Positions 24,815 through 34,185 are shown, numbered from the stretch's first letter. The stretch: 64,000 nucleotides of DNA from Peribacillus frigoritolerans_B (GCF_044762665.1 NZ_JBIWES010000009.1:62001-126000); one strand, 5' to 3'. Program-made: numbers and translations. The notes: generated by a model not told the origin, from the sequence alone.

Positions 24815-25918
24815 GTGAAGGGTAAGGTTTTTGTAATAGGTTTAGGTCTAATAGGCGGATCACTGGCCATGGCTGTACGCCATGCACATCCTGAAGCCGT
24901 GATTGTTGGTATGGACCTAAGTGAAAAGAATATTCAACTATCGATGCTATTGGGGATCATTGATGATTCTGTATCATCTTTGGAAGCGGGAGCATGTGAA
25001 GCTGATTTGATTCTACTTGCTGTGCCTGTCAATGAAACCGTGAAGATTTTAGCGCAATTGGCTGATATGGATTTAAAAAGTGATGTCCTCATATCTGATG
25101 CAGGAAGTACGAAGGATACAGTCGTTAAGGCAGCGCAACCATTGATAGATAAAGGGGTGGCCTTCATCGGGGGGCACCCTATGGCTGGTTCCCATAAAAG
25201 CGGCGCTGCAGCAGCCAAATTGCATTTATTCGAACATGCATTTTATTTGCTTACTCCCGGGGATTCCATCAAAGAAGAAAAAGTTGAGCAGCTGAAAGGG
25301 TGGCTGCAAGGGACAAGAGCTAACTTTCTCATTGTTAGTCCTGCCACACATGATAAGCTGACTGGGGTCATTAGTCATTTTCCGCATATTGTCGCATCGG
25401 GGCTCGTTAAGCAGGCAGAAAATTACAGTAAGGAAAACAAGTTGATTTCAAGGCTCGCAGCAGGCGGATTCCGAGATATTACAAGAATCGCTTCAAGCAG
25501 TCCGGAAATGTGGCGTGACATTTTGTTACATAACCGGGATGTGCTACTTGAATTAATGAATGATTGGCTGAATGAAATGGAGCATATAAAAGGTCTGGTT
25601 GCGAATGAAGATAGTGAAGAAATCCTTCGATTCTTTACCGATGCCAAGATTTTCAGGGATGATTTGCCAACACATGCGAAAGGCGCTATACCAGCGTTTT
25701 ATGATTTATATATCGATATACCGGATTATGCCGGAATAATTTCTGAGATTACCGGATATTTGGCACAAGAAGGTATCAGCATCACAAACATAAGGATCAT
25801 TGAAACCAGGGAAGAGATATACGGTGTGCTGGTCATCAGCTTCCAAACGGATGTTGATCGCATAAAAGCTGCGGAGTGTATTTCAAGACATACAGATTAT
25901 GAAACGATCCTGGCATAA
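24815..25918 (+). CDS. tyrA: Prephenate dehydrogenase with ACT domain
   Basis: NAD-dependent oxidative decarboxylation of prephenate to 4-hydroxyphenylpyruvate for tyrosine. 367 residues. Rossmann start VIGLGLIGGSLAMAV, GGHPMAGSHKSG active-site region, and a C-terminal ACT domain (about residues 300-367, IDIPDYAGIISEITGYLAQE) for feedback control. GTG start at 24815 after CGGGGGAGAG. Tyrosine breakdown products are also the substrates of the hpa island at the other end of the window. Confidence 0.95.
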   Translation: MKGKVFVIGLGLIGGSLAMAVRHAHPEAVIVGMDLSEKNIQLSMLLGIIDDSVSSLEAGACEADLILLAVPVNETVKILAQLADMDLKSDVLISDAGSTKDTVVKAAQPLIDKGVAFIGGHPMAGSHKSGAAAAKLHLFEHAFYLLTPGDSIKEEKVEQLKGWLQGTRANFLIVSPATHDKLTGVISHFPHIVASGLVKQAENYSKENKLISRLAAGGFRDITRIASSSPEMWRDILLHNRDVLLELMNDWLNEMEHIKGLVANEDSEEILRFFTDAKIFRDDLPTHAKGAIPAFYDLYIDIPDYAGIISEITGYLAQEGISITNIRIIETREEIYGVLVISFQTDVDRIKAAECISRHTDYETILA

Positions 25919-25940
25919 TATTGATAGGGAGGATGGTTTT

Positions 25941-27227
25941 ATGAATACTAAAAAATTACAAACGAACATCCAAACATTACGTGGTTCGATTGCCATACCT
26001 GGAGATAAGTCGATCTCCCATCGTTCGATAATGTTTGGAGCCCTTGCCGAAGGAGAAACGACAGTCACTAATTTTCTTCCAGGAGCCGATTGTTTAAGTA
26101 CGATTTCTTGTTTTAAGCAACTTGGAGTCCATATTGAACAAGATGGCCAGCACGTCAAAATTGAAGGCAAAGGTTTTAATGGATTAAAGGAACCTGAATC
26201 AGTACTGGATGTCGGAAATTCTGGTACCACGATCAGGTTAATGATGGGCATATTGGCAGGACAGGATTTTTCAGCCGTTTTGGCAGGTGACGAATCGATA
26301 GCCAAACGTCCAATGACCCGGGTAGTCAACCCTCTTCGTCAGATGGGAGCAATCATTGATGGCCGAAAAGGAGCCGAATATACCCCCCTCGCCATAAGAG
26401 GAGGCAAATTACAAGGATTTCGCTATGAATTGCCTGTAGCCAGTGCACAGGTAAAATCTGCGATAATCTTGGCTGGATTACAGGCAGAAGGTGAAACGAT
26501 CATTATCGAACCGGAAGAGACCCGTGATCATACAGAACGAATGATCCAGGAGTTTGGCGGGAAAATCGAAAAGGACGGTCAAACGATTAAAGTGAGTGGA
26601 AATCAAGTCTTCAAAGGGACGAACATCCATGTGCCGGGTGATATTTCTTCGGCGGCTTTCTTCATGGTGGCTGCAGCGATTACGGAAAATAGTGAAGTGG
26701 TGTTAAAGAATGTGGGCCTTAATTCGACAAGGACTGGAATCATCGAAGTCATGAAGTCGATGGGGGCGGATATCACGATAGAGAAGAAGACGAGCGAGGG
26801 TGAACCAGCAGGAGACATCACGGTCAGAAGCTCCCGGCTAAAAGGAACGACCATCAGCGGTGATCTAATCCCCCGTCTCATCGATGAAATACCGGTAATT
26901 GCACTTCTGGCGACACAGGCTGAAGGGATAACCACGATCAAGGATGCAGCAGAACTAAAAGTGAAAGAGACGAATCGAATTGATACTGTTGCAAATGAGC
27001 TTTCCGTCCTGGGGGCAGATATAACCCCGACAGCAGACGGATTGATCATCAAAGGTCGTAAAGCCCTGAATGGAGGCATGGTCACAAGCCATGGGGATCA
27101 TCGTATCGGGATGATGCTTGCTGTAGCGGCTTTGATAACGGATGGGGAAGTGGAACTTGCCGACCCTGATGCCATCGATGTATCATATCCACAATTTTTT
27201 GGACATTTGACGCAATTGATAAAGTAA
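25941..27227 (+). CDS. aroA: 3-phosphoshikimate 1-carboxyvinyltransferase (EPSP synthase)
   Basis: Joins shikimate 3-phosphate and PEP. 428 residues, as in B. subtilis (there called aroE). LRGSIAIPGDKSISHRSIMF at the start, DVGNSGTTIRLMMG, and ETNRIDTVANEL/HGDHRIGMML at the end are diagnostic. The Gly after GNSGT, followed by T and the RLM stretch, is the usual active-site loop. ATG at 25941 follows AGGGAGGATGG. A terminator ends the cluster. Confidence 0.97.
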   Translation: MNTKKLQTNIQTLRGSIAIPGDKSISHRSIMFGALAEGETTVTNFLPGADCLSTISCFKQLGVHIEQDGQHVKIEGKGFNGLKEPESVLDVGNSGTTIRLMMGILAGQDFSAVLAGDESIAKRPMTRVVNPLRQMGAIIDGRKGAEYTPLAIRGGKLQGFRYELPVASAQVKSAIILAGLQAEGETIIIEPEETRDHTERMIQEFGGKIEKDGQTIKVSGNQVFKGTNIHVPGDISSAAFFMVAAAITENSEVVLKNVGLNSTRTGIIEVMKSMGADITIEKKTSEGEPAGDITVRSSRLKGTTISGDLIPRLIDEIPVIALLATQAEGITTIKDAAELKVKETNRIDTVANELSVLGADITPTADGLIIKGRKALNGGMVTSHGDHRIGMMLAVAALITDGEVELADPDAIDVSYPQFFGHLTQLIK

Positions 27228-27230
27228 ATA

Positions 27231-27273
27231 AAAAAAAGTTTACATACCTTATTTGGTCTGTAAACTTTTTTTA
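27231..27273 (+). terminator. Rho-independent terminator after aroA
   Basis: 14-bp perfect stem AAAAAAAGTTTACA / TGTAAACTTTTTTT. Confidence 0.92.
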
Positions 27274-27288
27274 AATGCTTAAAAGCAT

Positions 27289-27302
27289 TGAAAGCGCTAA
27301 CA
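27289..27302 (+). promoter_or_regulatory. Catabolite-responsive element (cre) candidate upstream of ypiA
   Basis: TGAAAGCGCTAACA matches the CcpA consensus TGWNANCGNTNWCA at every position. It lies in the 367-bp gap between the aroA terminator and ypiA, about 290 bp before the start codon and above a weak sigma-A promoter (TTGTGC, 17 nt, TACATT at 27507-27535). Confidence 0.5.
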
Positions 27303-27506
27303 TCAGGGCTTTTTTGGACCTGTATTGATCATGAAAATAATGAAAAAGGGGTTCATGATCAAAAAGGAGATTTACCGTAGCGTGGAGAATTAACTAGTAA
27401 CCTTTTTTTAATGAGAATGGAGGGGACTTCATCAATGGAATACAAGGCTACAGTATGGTAAACTAATGAATACTGTTTACTATGCATCTCGCGATTACTG
27501 GGTATT

Positions 27507-27535
27507 TTGTGCTTAATGGCAGAATATGTTACATT
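27507..27535 (+). promoter_or_regulatory. Possible sigma-A promoter of ypiA-ypiB
   Basis: TTGTGC, 17-nt spacer, TACATT, 60 bp before ypiA. An imperfect inverted repeat TATGGTAAAC / GTTTACTAT lies upstream at about 27454-27484. The rest of the gap holds nothing else that I can see. Confidence 0.35.
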
Positions 27536-27594
27536 ATGGCGTGAGTGTGTATGACTAGGGACCAAGTCTATCATGCAAAAGGAAGGATTCAACA

Positions 27595-28866
27595 ATGAAC
27601 ACAGTGGAACAAGTTATACAGCATTTAAAAAAAGGGGAATTAACAGAAGCTCTTAAACATATAAATCGAATTAAATCATCAGAGTCAGCAGAGGACATTT
27701 TATTGCTGGCCGAAGAAATGCTCCAGCTTGGTTTTGCGGAAGAGGCAAAGGATCTTTTTGAACATCTGCTGCAACTCTATCCCGATGAAGGAGAATTGAT
27801 TGTTTCGTTGGCGGAAATCCTGATTGACATGGACCAGGAAGATGAAGCGATGCTGATGCTTGAAAAAGTAAGTGCAGATGATGAAGTATATCCAAGTGCT
27901 TTGCTTTTGGAAGCGGACCTTTATCAATTACAGGGGATGGATGAGGTCAGCGAACGGAAATTACTGCAGGCCAAGGAAATGCTTCCAGATGAGATCATCA
28001 TTGATTTTGCACTAGCTGAACTGTTCTTTCATCAAGGAAGGGATCAGGAAGCCATTGCAAATTACATAAAGGTTTTGGAACAGGAACAAGAAATCGCTGG
28101 TGTTAATGTCAATCAGAGGCTTGCTGAAGCATTAAGCAGTTCAGGGAAGTTCGAGGAGGCCCTTCCGCACTTTGAAAAGGCCTTAAAGGATGGACTTGAA
28201 ATCAACACTCTATTCGAATATGCATTTACAGCTTTTCAGGCAGGTCTTTATGAGACAGCCGTACGAAAGTTTATTGAACTGAAAGAATTGGATCATGAAT
28301 ATCATTCTCTATATTTGTACCTGGCAAAGAGTTATGAACATCTTGAAGATCTGGAAAATGCCTTGAAAACGGTCAAAGAAGGAATCAAGGCTGATGAATT
28401 CAATAAGGAACTTTACTTCTTCGGTGGAAAAATAGCCTTGAAAAGCGGACTTGACGAAGAGGCGGAAAATCTATTTAAAGAAGCACTTGCCATTGATCCG
28501 GGATATCTGGAAGCTGCACTCACCCTTTTGAAATTGTATATGCACCAAGAAAGGTATGAAGATGTATTGGAGTGTATTGGTGAAGTAAGGCGATATGGAG
28601 AGGATGATCCGCAGTTTGAATGGATAGCTGCTGTCTCTTATCAGCATACCGAACAATTTAAAGAGTCATTAACCAGCTATCATAAAGCATATAATTCATT
28701 CAAGAGCAATCAAGATTTCCTTGAAGATTATGGTTTCTTTTTAATTGAAGAAGGAGACAGAGCCACATCTAGAGAAGTATTTAATAAGCTGCTTGAGATG
28801 AACCCGGCTAATGATGAGTATGCAATGATTTTGGAGCGGCTAGGTGAAAGCACAGATGAAATGTAG
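27595..28866 (+). CDS. ypiA: Tetratricopeptide repeat protein YpiA
   Basis: 423 residues made almost wholly of TPR-like helical pairs (for example EEAKDLFEHLLQLYPDEGEL and DEEAENLFKEALAIDPGYLE), without a signal peptide, so probably a cytoplasmic protein-protein interaction scaffold. Very acidic. Position before ypiB and size match B. subtilis YpiA. Exact role is not established. Ribosome binding site AAAAGGAAGG. ypiB follows 41 bp later. Confidence 0.88.
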   Translation: MNTVEQVIQHLKKGELTEALKHINRIKSSESAEDILLLAEEMLQLGFAEEAKDLFEHLLQLYPDEGELIVSLAEILIDMDQEDEAMLMLEKVSADDEVYPSALLLEADLYQLQGMDEVSERKLLQAKEMLPDEIIIDFALAELFFHQGRDQEAIANYIKVLEQEQEIAGVNVNQRLAEALSSSGKFEEALPHFEKALKDGLEINTLFEYAFTAFQAGLYETAVRKFIELKELDHEYHSLYLYLAKSYEHLEDLENALKTVKEGIKADEFNKELYFFGGKIALKSGLDEEAENLFKEALAIDPGYLEAALTLLKLYMHQERYEDVLECIGEVRRYGEDDPQFEWIAAVSYQHTEQFKESLTSYHKAYNSFKSNQDFLEDYGFFLIEEGDRATSREVFNKLLEMNPANDEYAMILERLGESTDEM

Positions 28867-28907
28867 ATAAGTGAAACAAAACTAAATCAAGACAGAGGAG
28901 GGAATTC

Positions 28908-29459
28908 ATGGTGGCTGCCCCTGTTTCTGTGAATGAGAAGAAGGATTTTATTCGGTGGTTTTTAAATCATTATCAACTAAAACGAAGAGAATGCGTATGG
29001 ATATTGAATTATCTAATGAGTCATGATCAACTAATGAAAAAGGTTCATTTTGTAGAAAATGCACAATATTGCCCACGTGGACTGATTATGTCGACACATT
29101 GTGTGGATGAAGTCCCTTTCAGGTTCTATAAGTCCAATATCATGACGACCGATGCAGAGAAATCTTTTCATGATATCCGTTTGAATCGGGATGAAGACAT
29201 TTATATTCAGCTCAATTTTAAATCGTCTTACTCTTCTTATCAATATGCAGCGGTACTCGAGCACAATCCCTTCATGCCGAAATCGACGGCATCGAATGAA
29301 AAAGATCAGCTGCTTGCTGAACAATTTTTAGAAAGAAGCATGTTGTATTTTCAAAGGGACCGACTGCTTAAGGAAATCGATGAAGCACTTGATAAGCATG
29401 ATGAACAAGCATTTAAGAATTTAACCGAACAATTGAATCAATTGAAAGTACTTGGATGA
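28908..29459 (+). CDS. ypiB: UPF0302 family protein YpiB
   Basis: 183 residues (B. subtilis about 179), cytoplasmic, no signal. Conserved stretch WILNYLMSHDQLMKKVHFVE, PRGLIMSTHCVDEVPFRFYK and a C-terminal IDEALDKHDEQAFKNLTEQLNQL (YpiB/ReoM-like C-terminal helical segment). Function not firmly known. Ribosome binding site AGAGGAGGG. A terminator follows, and an insertion sequence has landed just beyond its T-tract. Confidence 0.88.
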   Translation: MVAAPVSVNEKKDFIRWFLNHYQLKRRECVWILNYLMSHDQLMKKVHFVENAQYCPRGLIMSTHCVDEVPFRFYKSNIMTTDAEKSFHDIRLNRDEDIYIQLNFKSSYSSYQYAAVLEHNPFMPKSTASNEKDQLLAEQFLERSMLYFQRDRLLKEIDEALDKHDEQAFKNLTEQLNQLKVLG

Positions 29460-29468
29460 AATAAATTG

Positions 29469-29503
29469 ACCTTTCCGTAATCAGGAAAGGTTTTTATTTT
29501 TTA
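29469..29503 (+). terminator. Rho-independent terminator after ypiB
   Basis: 8-bp perfect stem ACCTTTCC / GGAAAGGT, T-rich tail. The tail ATTTTTTA (29496-29503) is the left target site of the insertion sequence. Confidence 0.88.
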
Positions 29504-29600
29504 GGCTCTGTTAAAGCAAAATGTTGATTATTTGATACTTACCCGAATTCGAATTCTTAGTATTATGGATATAAGAACAAATATTCGGGGGGAACGAAAA

Positions 29601-30618
29601 ATGAGCAAAGTGTTAGCAATTTACTAAAGCACATTGATAAATTACCACATACGAAAAAAGAACAAGTATATCAATGGGTAAACGCTATGTTCAGCCTTCT
29701 TCCTCTGTCGGTGGTCGTCTAATCAACGAAATGAGAGAAACTCGTTTCAAAGAAGGGTTTGTATGCCCTCATTGTGAATCTGAACACGTTGTTCGGTTCG
29801 GAAAATATAATGGTCGCCAACGTTATCGTTGTAAATGTTGTAGTAAAACCTTTACTGATACGACTAACACTGTTTTATATCGCACCCGAAAAGGAGACGA
29901 GTGGATTACATTTGTTGAATGTATGTTTAAAGGTTATTCCCTACGAAAATCGGCTGAAATTGTAGGGGTTACTTGGGTTACACTTTTCTATTGGAGATAC
30001 AAGTTGCTAAACGCTCTCAAACAAATGGATTTTGAAGGTATCGTTGAAATTAACGAGACCTATTTCCTATACTCTGAAAAAGGAAAACGAGGCATTACAG
30101 ACCGAAAACATCGAAAGCGTGGCGGAAAATCTAAACATAGAGGTATCAGCCACGAACAAGTTTGCGTTCTTGTTGCCAGAGACCGTACCAAAGCAACTGT
30201 TTCTAAAGTTGCTTGTATGGGGTGAGTTGTGAAAGATAAAGTAGATAAAATGATTGGTTCTAAGTTAACCGCTGACAACGTACTTGTAACAGATGCTTGG
30301 AGAGCCTATAAAACGTATGCGAAAGAAAAAGGATTAGAACATTATAGAATTAAATCCACTGATGGTAAGTACGTTCTCAAAGGCTTATATCACATTCAAA
30401 ATGTCAATGGTCTCCATTCTCGTATGAAACAATGGATAGACCGATTTAAAGGTGTGGCTACCAAATACCTCGACAATTACCTCGCTTGGTTCTTGTTTAT
30501 TGATAGTCGTAGTAACGAATGTACGAGACATAATATCAAAGGATTTTTATTAAAATCATTTGTATTTGAAATGACAGATACTTATGATAGTTTACGCTTG
30601 TCAAAATTCAATTTGTAG
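29601..30618 (+). pseudogene. IS1595-like transposase, disrupted
   Basis: Three lesions break an otherwise recognisable transposase of about 330 residues. From ATG 29601 the frame is lost after MSKV: an extra 2 nt in AAAGTGTTAGC puts VSNLLKHIDKLPHTKKEQVY in another frame. A second shift near 29690 leads into SSSVGGRLINEMRETRFKEG. Finally an in-frame TGA at 30223-30225 (after KVACMG) separates the C-terminal part, which continues in the same frame to 30618. A zinc ribbon CPHCESEHVV...CKCC (29763-29850) and the DDE region (VTDAWRAYKTYAK, HIQNVNGLHSRMKQWIDRFKG) show the family. The enzyme should be inactive. Confidence 0.88.
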
Positions 30619-30656
30619 TCCATATTCGACTAACGACGTACATTTGGAGTGGTAAA

Positions 30657-31244
30657 GTGGAAATATATATTAGAGAACAAGTGTATTCTTTTAATCAAGA
30701 ACACGACTTTTTGGTTAATCCTTCACCTAAGACAGTATACGAAATTGATGCAGAAGACATTGGGATTGAGGAATTCTTTATCCTATTTTTCTCCAGCTTA
30801 AATCAGTTTCCGTTGTTTATTACCTTTGAATGGTATGACTGGGATGTTGATGGAATGAGAGACCAGTTAGATAAACTTGGGGTAATTTATACGCATAAGT
30901 CCGTCCCTCAAAAAACAGCATATAGAATGACCGAATATGGAGAAATCCATTTCGATATATTGATTTTTAGTGTCGAGGTTAGAGATAAAAATCAACTATC
31001 TAAAATTATTTTTAAATCCCTTATTCCATATCATCTCTTTATAATTTCAAATCAGAATACTGTAACATTTGGTGAAAGGTTTGACCATGAGGACGGCGTA
31101 AAGTTGAATATGAATGAATCTACAACTTTTTGTAAATTGGAATACGATATCCCCTCTACCTATTTGGTAACAAACCAATTGAAAAATATGGATGAATTGA
31201 TTGCTGTTCTTCCTGAAAAGTTAAAAGTTGTGAAAGAAGATTAA
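30657..31244 (+). CDS. Uncharacterised passenger protein inside the insertion sequence
   Basis: 195 residues, intact, from a GTG at 30657 with GGAGTGG upstream. Acidic, soluble, without signal peptide or membrane helix. Aromatic-rich stretches IEEFFILFFSSLNQFPLFIT and FEWYDWDVDGM stand out. I do not recognise the family. It is more A/T-rich than the chromosomal neighbours and lies wholly between the inverted repeats, so it travels with the element. A hairpin AATAGGG/CCCTATT (31283-31318) after it may end its transcript. An immunity-type or regulatory role would be guesswork. Confidence 0.7.
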   Translation: MEIYIREQVYSFNQEHDFLVNPSPKTVYEIDAEDIGIEEFFILFFSSLNQFPLFITFEWYDWDVDGMRDQLDKLGVIYTHKSVPQKTAYRMTEYGEIHFDILIFSVEVRDKNQLSKIIFKSLIPYHLFIISNQNTVTFGERFDHEDGVKLNMNESTTFCKLEYDIPSTYLVTNQLKNMDELIAVLPEKLKVVKED

Positions 31245-31481
31245 GTTATCTAGTTAAACAATCGCACCTGTAGTTTAACAATAATAGGGGCAAGCCTGAT
31301 AAAAGGGGTTTCCCTATTTAATATTTAAATTTCAACATTAACATTTAACAGAACCTTTTTTTATAAAACATTGATAAAATCCACATTTTTGTAAAGACTA
31401 TGGGTATATGGTAAAGATGTTATAAAAATAATGGTAAAATGATAAGGAGTTGATTCAAAAAATCGGGAGTGAAGAAAAAAC

Positions 31482-31943
31482 ATGAAGTGGACAGCAAAAG
31501 ATCTTGACATGTATATGCAGTCAAAAGAGTATGTGGATACCGTTTTGATTCCTTTGGTTCCCTTATCTTTTAAAGGGCAAATGAAGCAAACGGGCTCAAT
31601 GAATGAATTTCTTACCATTTTAAGCTTGGAAATTGAAAAGCAGATGAAAGGAAGAATTCTTTTATTGCCGACATTTCATTATTTTAGTGATGAAATGGAT
31701 AAGGTTGAACGGTTAAAGGGTTGGGTCAATGAAGTGAAAGAAAATAAATTCGAGCATGTTTTCCTTCTTACATCGGATTTCGAATGGAAAAAGGAAGAGC
31801 GGGAATTAGAAAATAATTTAGTATGGATTCCGGCCATTCCCTTGGAGGGGCTTGAAATTGAACAAGCAAGGGAAATGATAAACCAGCAAGTTCTCCAAAT
31901 CCTTGATATTTTCTCTTATAATTGGAAAAATGAAAAAAAGTAG
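31482..31943 (+). CDS. ypiF: YpiF family protein (DUF2487)
   Basis: 153 residues; soluble. Starts MKWTAKDLDMYMQSKEYVDT and matches the B. subtilis YpiF start pattern, and lies directly before qcrA as in B. subtilis. Function unknown. Ribosome binding site CGGGAGTG. The insertion sequence upstream separates it from ypiB, so its transcription must start downstream of 31356. Confidence 0.85.
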   Translation: MKWTAKDLDMYMQSKEYVDTVLIPLVPLSFKGQMKQTGSMNEFLTILSLEIEKQMKGRILLLPTFHYFSDEMDKVERLKGWVNEVKENKFEHVFLLTSDFEWKKEERELENNLVWIPAIPLEGLEIEQAREMINQQVLQILDIFSYNWKNEKK

Positions 31944-31995
31944 GATTTTTCGCATTATTTGACACATAGTTGCCACCTTTTGGGTTTTACAAATA

Positions 31996-32024
31996 TTGAC
32001 CTTGGTAAATTATTGAGATATCAT
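31996..32024 (+). promoter_or_regulatory. Sigma-A promoter of qcrABC
   Basis: TTGACC, 17-nt spacer, TATCAT, 80 bp before qcrA. Confidence 0.6.
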
Positions 32025-32103
32025 GGAAATGTCCTAGTTTTATAGTGTCGCTATTTATTGGTCCTTTGGGCTCTCAGTATAGTAATAGAGGGGGGGAAAA
32101 CGC

Positions 32104-32610
32104 ATGAGCAAGCATAATGTTTCACGACGTCAATTCCTTAATTACACACTTACTGGCGTTGGTGGATTTATGGCGGCCGGTATGTTGATGCCTATGGTTA
32201 GGTTTGCAATTGATCCTGTATTATCAGCTGATAAAGGCGGGGATTACGTTGCAACTAAGCAGAAGGTAGGTGAACTGACTACCGAACCAACCCGTGTCGA
32301 CTTTAGTTTTAAACAGGTCGATGGGTGGTATGAGTCTGAAGAAACGAATACAGCTTGGGTTTACAAAACGGACGATGGTAAGATCGTTGCATTATCTCCA
32401 ATCTGTAAACATTTAGGCTGTACGGTAGGGTGGAATACGGATAAGACTAATCCGAATCAATTTTTCTGTCCTTGCCATTACGGCAGGTATACGAAAGATG
32501 GGATGAATGTGAAGGGGACACCACCGGTTTCACCATTGGATGTCTTTGACACGAAAGAAAAAGATGGAATACTTTATTTGGGTCAACTAAAACCGCATGG
32601 GGAGGCGTAA
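32104..32610 (+). CDS. qcrA: Menaquinol:cytochrome c reductase Rieske iron-sulfur subunit
   Basis: 168 residues. N-terminal twin-arginine-like anchor SRRQFLNYTLTGVGGFMAAG, then the Rieske 2Fe-2S domain with CKHLGC (about residue 102) and CPCHYG (about 122). Part of the bc complex in the cytoplasmic membrane that passes electrons from menaquinol to cytochrome c. Ribosome binding site GAGGGGGG. qcrB starts 3 bp after. Confidence 0.96.
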   Translation: MSKHNVSRRQFLNYTLTGVGGFMAAGMLMPMVRFAIDPVLSADKGGDYVATKQKVGELTTEPTRVDFSFKQVDGWYESEETNTAWVYKTDDGKIVALSPICKHLGCTVGWNTDKTNPNQFFCPCHYGRYTKDGMNVKGTPPVSPLDVFDTKEKDGILYLGQLKPHGEA

Positions 32611-32613
32611 ACA

Positions 32614-33288
32614 TTGCTAACAAAGTTATATGACTGGGTGGACGAGCGTTTAGATATTACGCCGTTATGGCGGGATATTGCTGACCATGAGGTTCCTGAA
32701 CATGTTAACCCCGCACATCATTTTTCTGCATTCGTATATTGTTTTGGTGGGTTAACTTTCTTTATTACGGTCATCCAAATCTTGTCAGGTATGTTCTTGA
32801 CGATGTACTATGTCCCGGATATTAAAAATGCTTGGGAATCTGTTTATTATTTGCAAAATGAAGTTGCCTTCGGTCAAATTGTCCGTGGTATGCATCACTG
32901 GGGAGCAAGTCTAGTTATCGTTATGATGTTTTTACATACTCTTCGTGTCTTCTTCCAGGGAGCTTACAAAAAACCGCGTGAATTGAACTGGATGGTCGGC
33001 GTATTGATTTTCTTCATCATGCTGGCATTAGGCTTGACTGGTTATTTATTGCCATGGGATATGAAAGCGCTATTCGCAACGAAAGTTACTTTGACAATTG
33101 TCGAATCGGTACCGTTGATGGGACCGGCACTCAAGACATTGATCGCAGGAGATCCAACCATCGTTGGAGCACAGACATTGACACGATTCTTTGCAATTCA
33201 TGTATTCTTCCTGCCTGCAGCATTATTTGCTTTACTAGCGGCTCATTTCCTGATGATCCGAAAACAAGGTATTTCAGGTCCACTATAA
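32614..33288 (+). CDS. qcrB: Menaquinol:cytochrome c reductase cytochrome b subunit
   Basis: 224 residues, cytochrome b6-type N-terminal half with four main transmembrane helices. Haem-ligand histidine pairs are in RGMHHWGASLVIVMMFLHTL and the TRFFAIHVFFLPAALFALLAAH helix. TTG start at 32614 after GGGGAGGCG. A b6 type protein with the rest of cytochrome b fused in QcrC is the known Bacillus arrangement. Confidence 0.96.
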   Translation: MLTKLYDWVDERLDITPLWRDIADHEVPEHVNPAHHFSAFVYCFGGLTFFITVIQILSGMFLTMYYVPDIKNAWESVYYLQNEVAFGQIVRGMHHWGASLVIVMMFLHTLRVFFQGAYKKPRELNWMVGVLIFFIMLALGLTGYLLPWDMKALFATKVTLTIVESVPLMGPALKTLIAGDPTIVGAQTLTRFFAIHVFFLPAALFALLAAHFLMIRKQGISGPL

Positions 33289-33344
33289 AAGAATGGTGAA
33301 CCAAGAACCAAAAAAACCTTTTCATAAAGGAGGGGAATTGTTCA

Positions 33345-34112
33345 ATGCATCGTGGGAAAGGTATGAAATTCGTAGGTGACTCGCGTATCTCCGCGGACCG
33401 TAAACCGAATATTCCGAAAGATTATTCAGAATATCCTGGGAAAACAGAAGCATTTTGGCCTAATTTCCTTTTAAAAGAATGGATGGTAGGAGCTGTATTT
33501 CTTGTAGGTTATCTTTGCCTGACAATCGCACATCCGTCACCACTGGAAAGGATAGCAGATCCTACAGATACAGCGTATATTCCGCTGCCAGACTGGTATT
33601 TCCTATTCCTTTACCAATTACTTAAGTATACTTATGCTTCAGGTCCTTATAATGCAATCGGGGCTCTAGTAATACCTGGTTTGGCTTTCGGAGCGTTGCT
33701 CTTGGCACCTTTTTTAGATCGTGGTCCAGAGCGGAGCCCGGCAAAACGTCCTTTTGCTGTAGGCTTCATGCTATTGGCAATTGCCGGCGTTTTCTATTTA
33801 ACATGGGAGTCTGCAGCCCACCACGATTGGGAAGCTTCCAAGAAACAAGGAGCGATCGTGGAAGGTGCAGACATTGATAAAGAGAGCGATGGGTATAAAC
33901 TGATGGATTCCAGTGGCTGTATTAGCTGTCACGGAGCAGAGTTAACTGGTGGAGCAGGAGCGCCAAGCTTAATTGACACTGGCTTGAGTCCAGAAGAAAT
34001 CTCTAAAATCGCAGTCAAAGGCCAGGGTGCCATGCCAGCTGGCATGTTCAAAGGTACAGATGAAGAATTGGCAACATTAGCAGAATTTGTATCTGGTTTA
34101 TCGACAAAGTAA
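33345..34112 (+). CDS. qcrC: Menaquinol:cytochrome c reductase cytochrome b/c subunit
   Basis: 255 residues: N-terminal subunit-IV-like part (about 1-150; PDWYFLFLYQLLKY) with three membrane helices, then a covalently bound c-type haem domain with CISCH near residue 189 and axial Met in the GAMPAGMF stretch. Fusion of subunit IV and cytochrome c is characteristic of Bacillus. Ribosome binding site AAAGGAGGGG. Confidence 0.96.
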   Translation: MHRGKGMKFVGDSRISADRKPNIPKDYSEYPGKTEAFWPNFLLKEWMVGAVFLVGYLCLTIAHPSPLERIADPTDTAYIPLPDWYFLFLYQLLKYTYASGPYNAIGALVIPGLAFGALLLAPFLDRGPERSPAKRPFAVGFMLLAIAGVFYLTWESAAHHDWEASKKQGAIVEGADIDKESDGYKLMDSSGCISCHGAELTGGAGAPSLIDTGLSPEEISKIAVKGQGAMPAGMFKGTDEELATLAEFVSGLSTK

Positions 34113-34153
34113 TATAGCCATCAACAGCATTTTCTTTCAAATGCTGCAAATGA

Positions 34154-34185
34154 AGCTGACGACTACGGTTGTCGGCTTTTTTATT
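34154..34185 (+). terminator. Rho-independent terminator after qcrABC
   Basis: 10-bp stem AGCTGACGAC / GTTGTCGGCT (two G-U pairs), tetraloop, six T. Confidence 0.85.

Larger units (their letters stand above)
29504..31355 (+). mobile_element. IS1595-family-like insertion sequence with passenger gene
   Basis: An 1852-bp element between ypiB and ypiF. The left end starts GGCTCTGTTAAA and the right end, read inward, GGTTCTGTTAAA; the similarity runs on for about 25 bp to TGTTGA. The 8-bp flanks ATTTTTTA (29496-29503) and TTTTTTTA (31356-31363) differ at one base, as expected for an 8-bp target duplication that has drifted or fallen in a homopolymer. It carries a disrupted transposase gene and one intact passenger gene. 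The family is assigned from the transposase zinc ribbon and ISXO2-like core. Confidence 0.85.
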
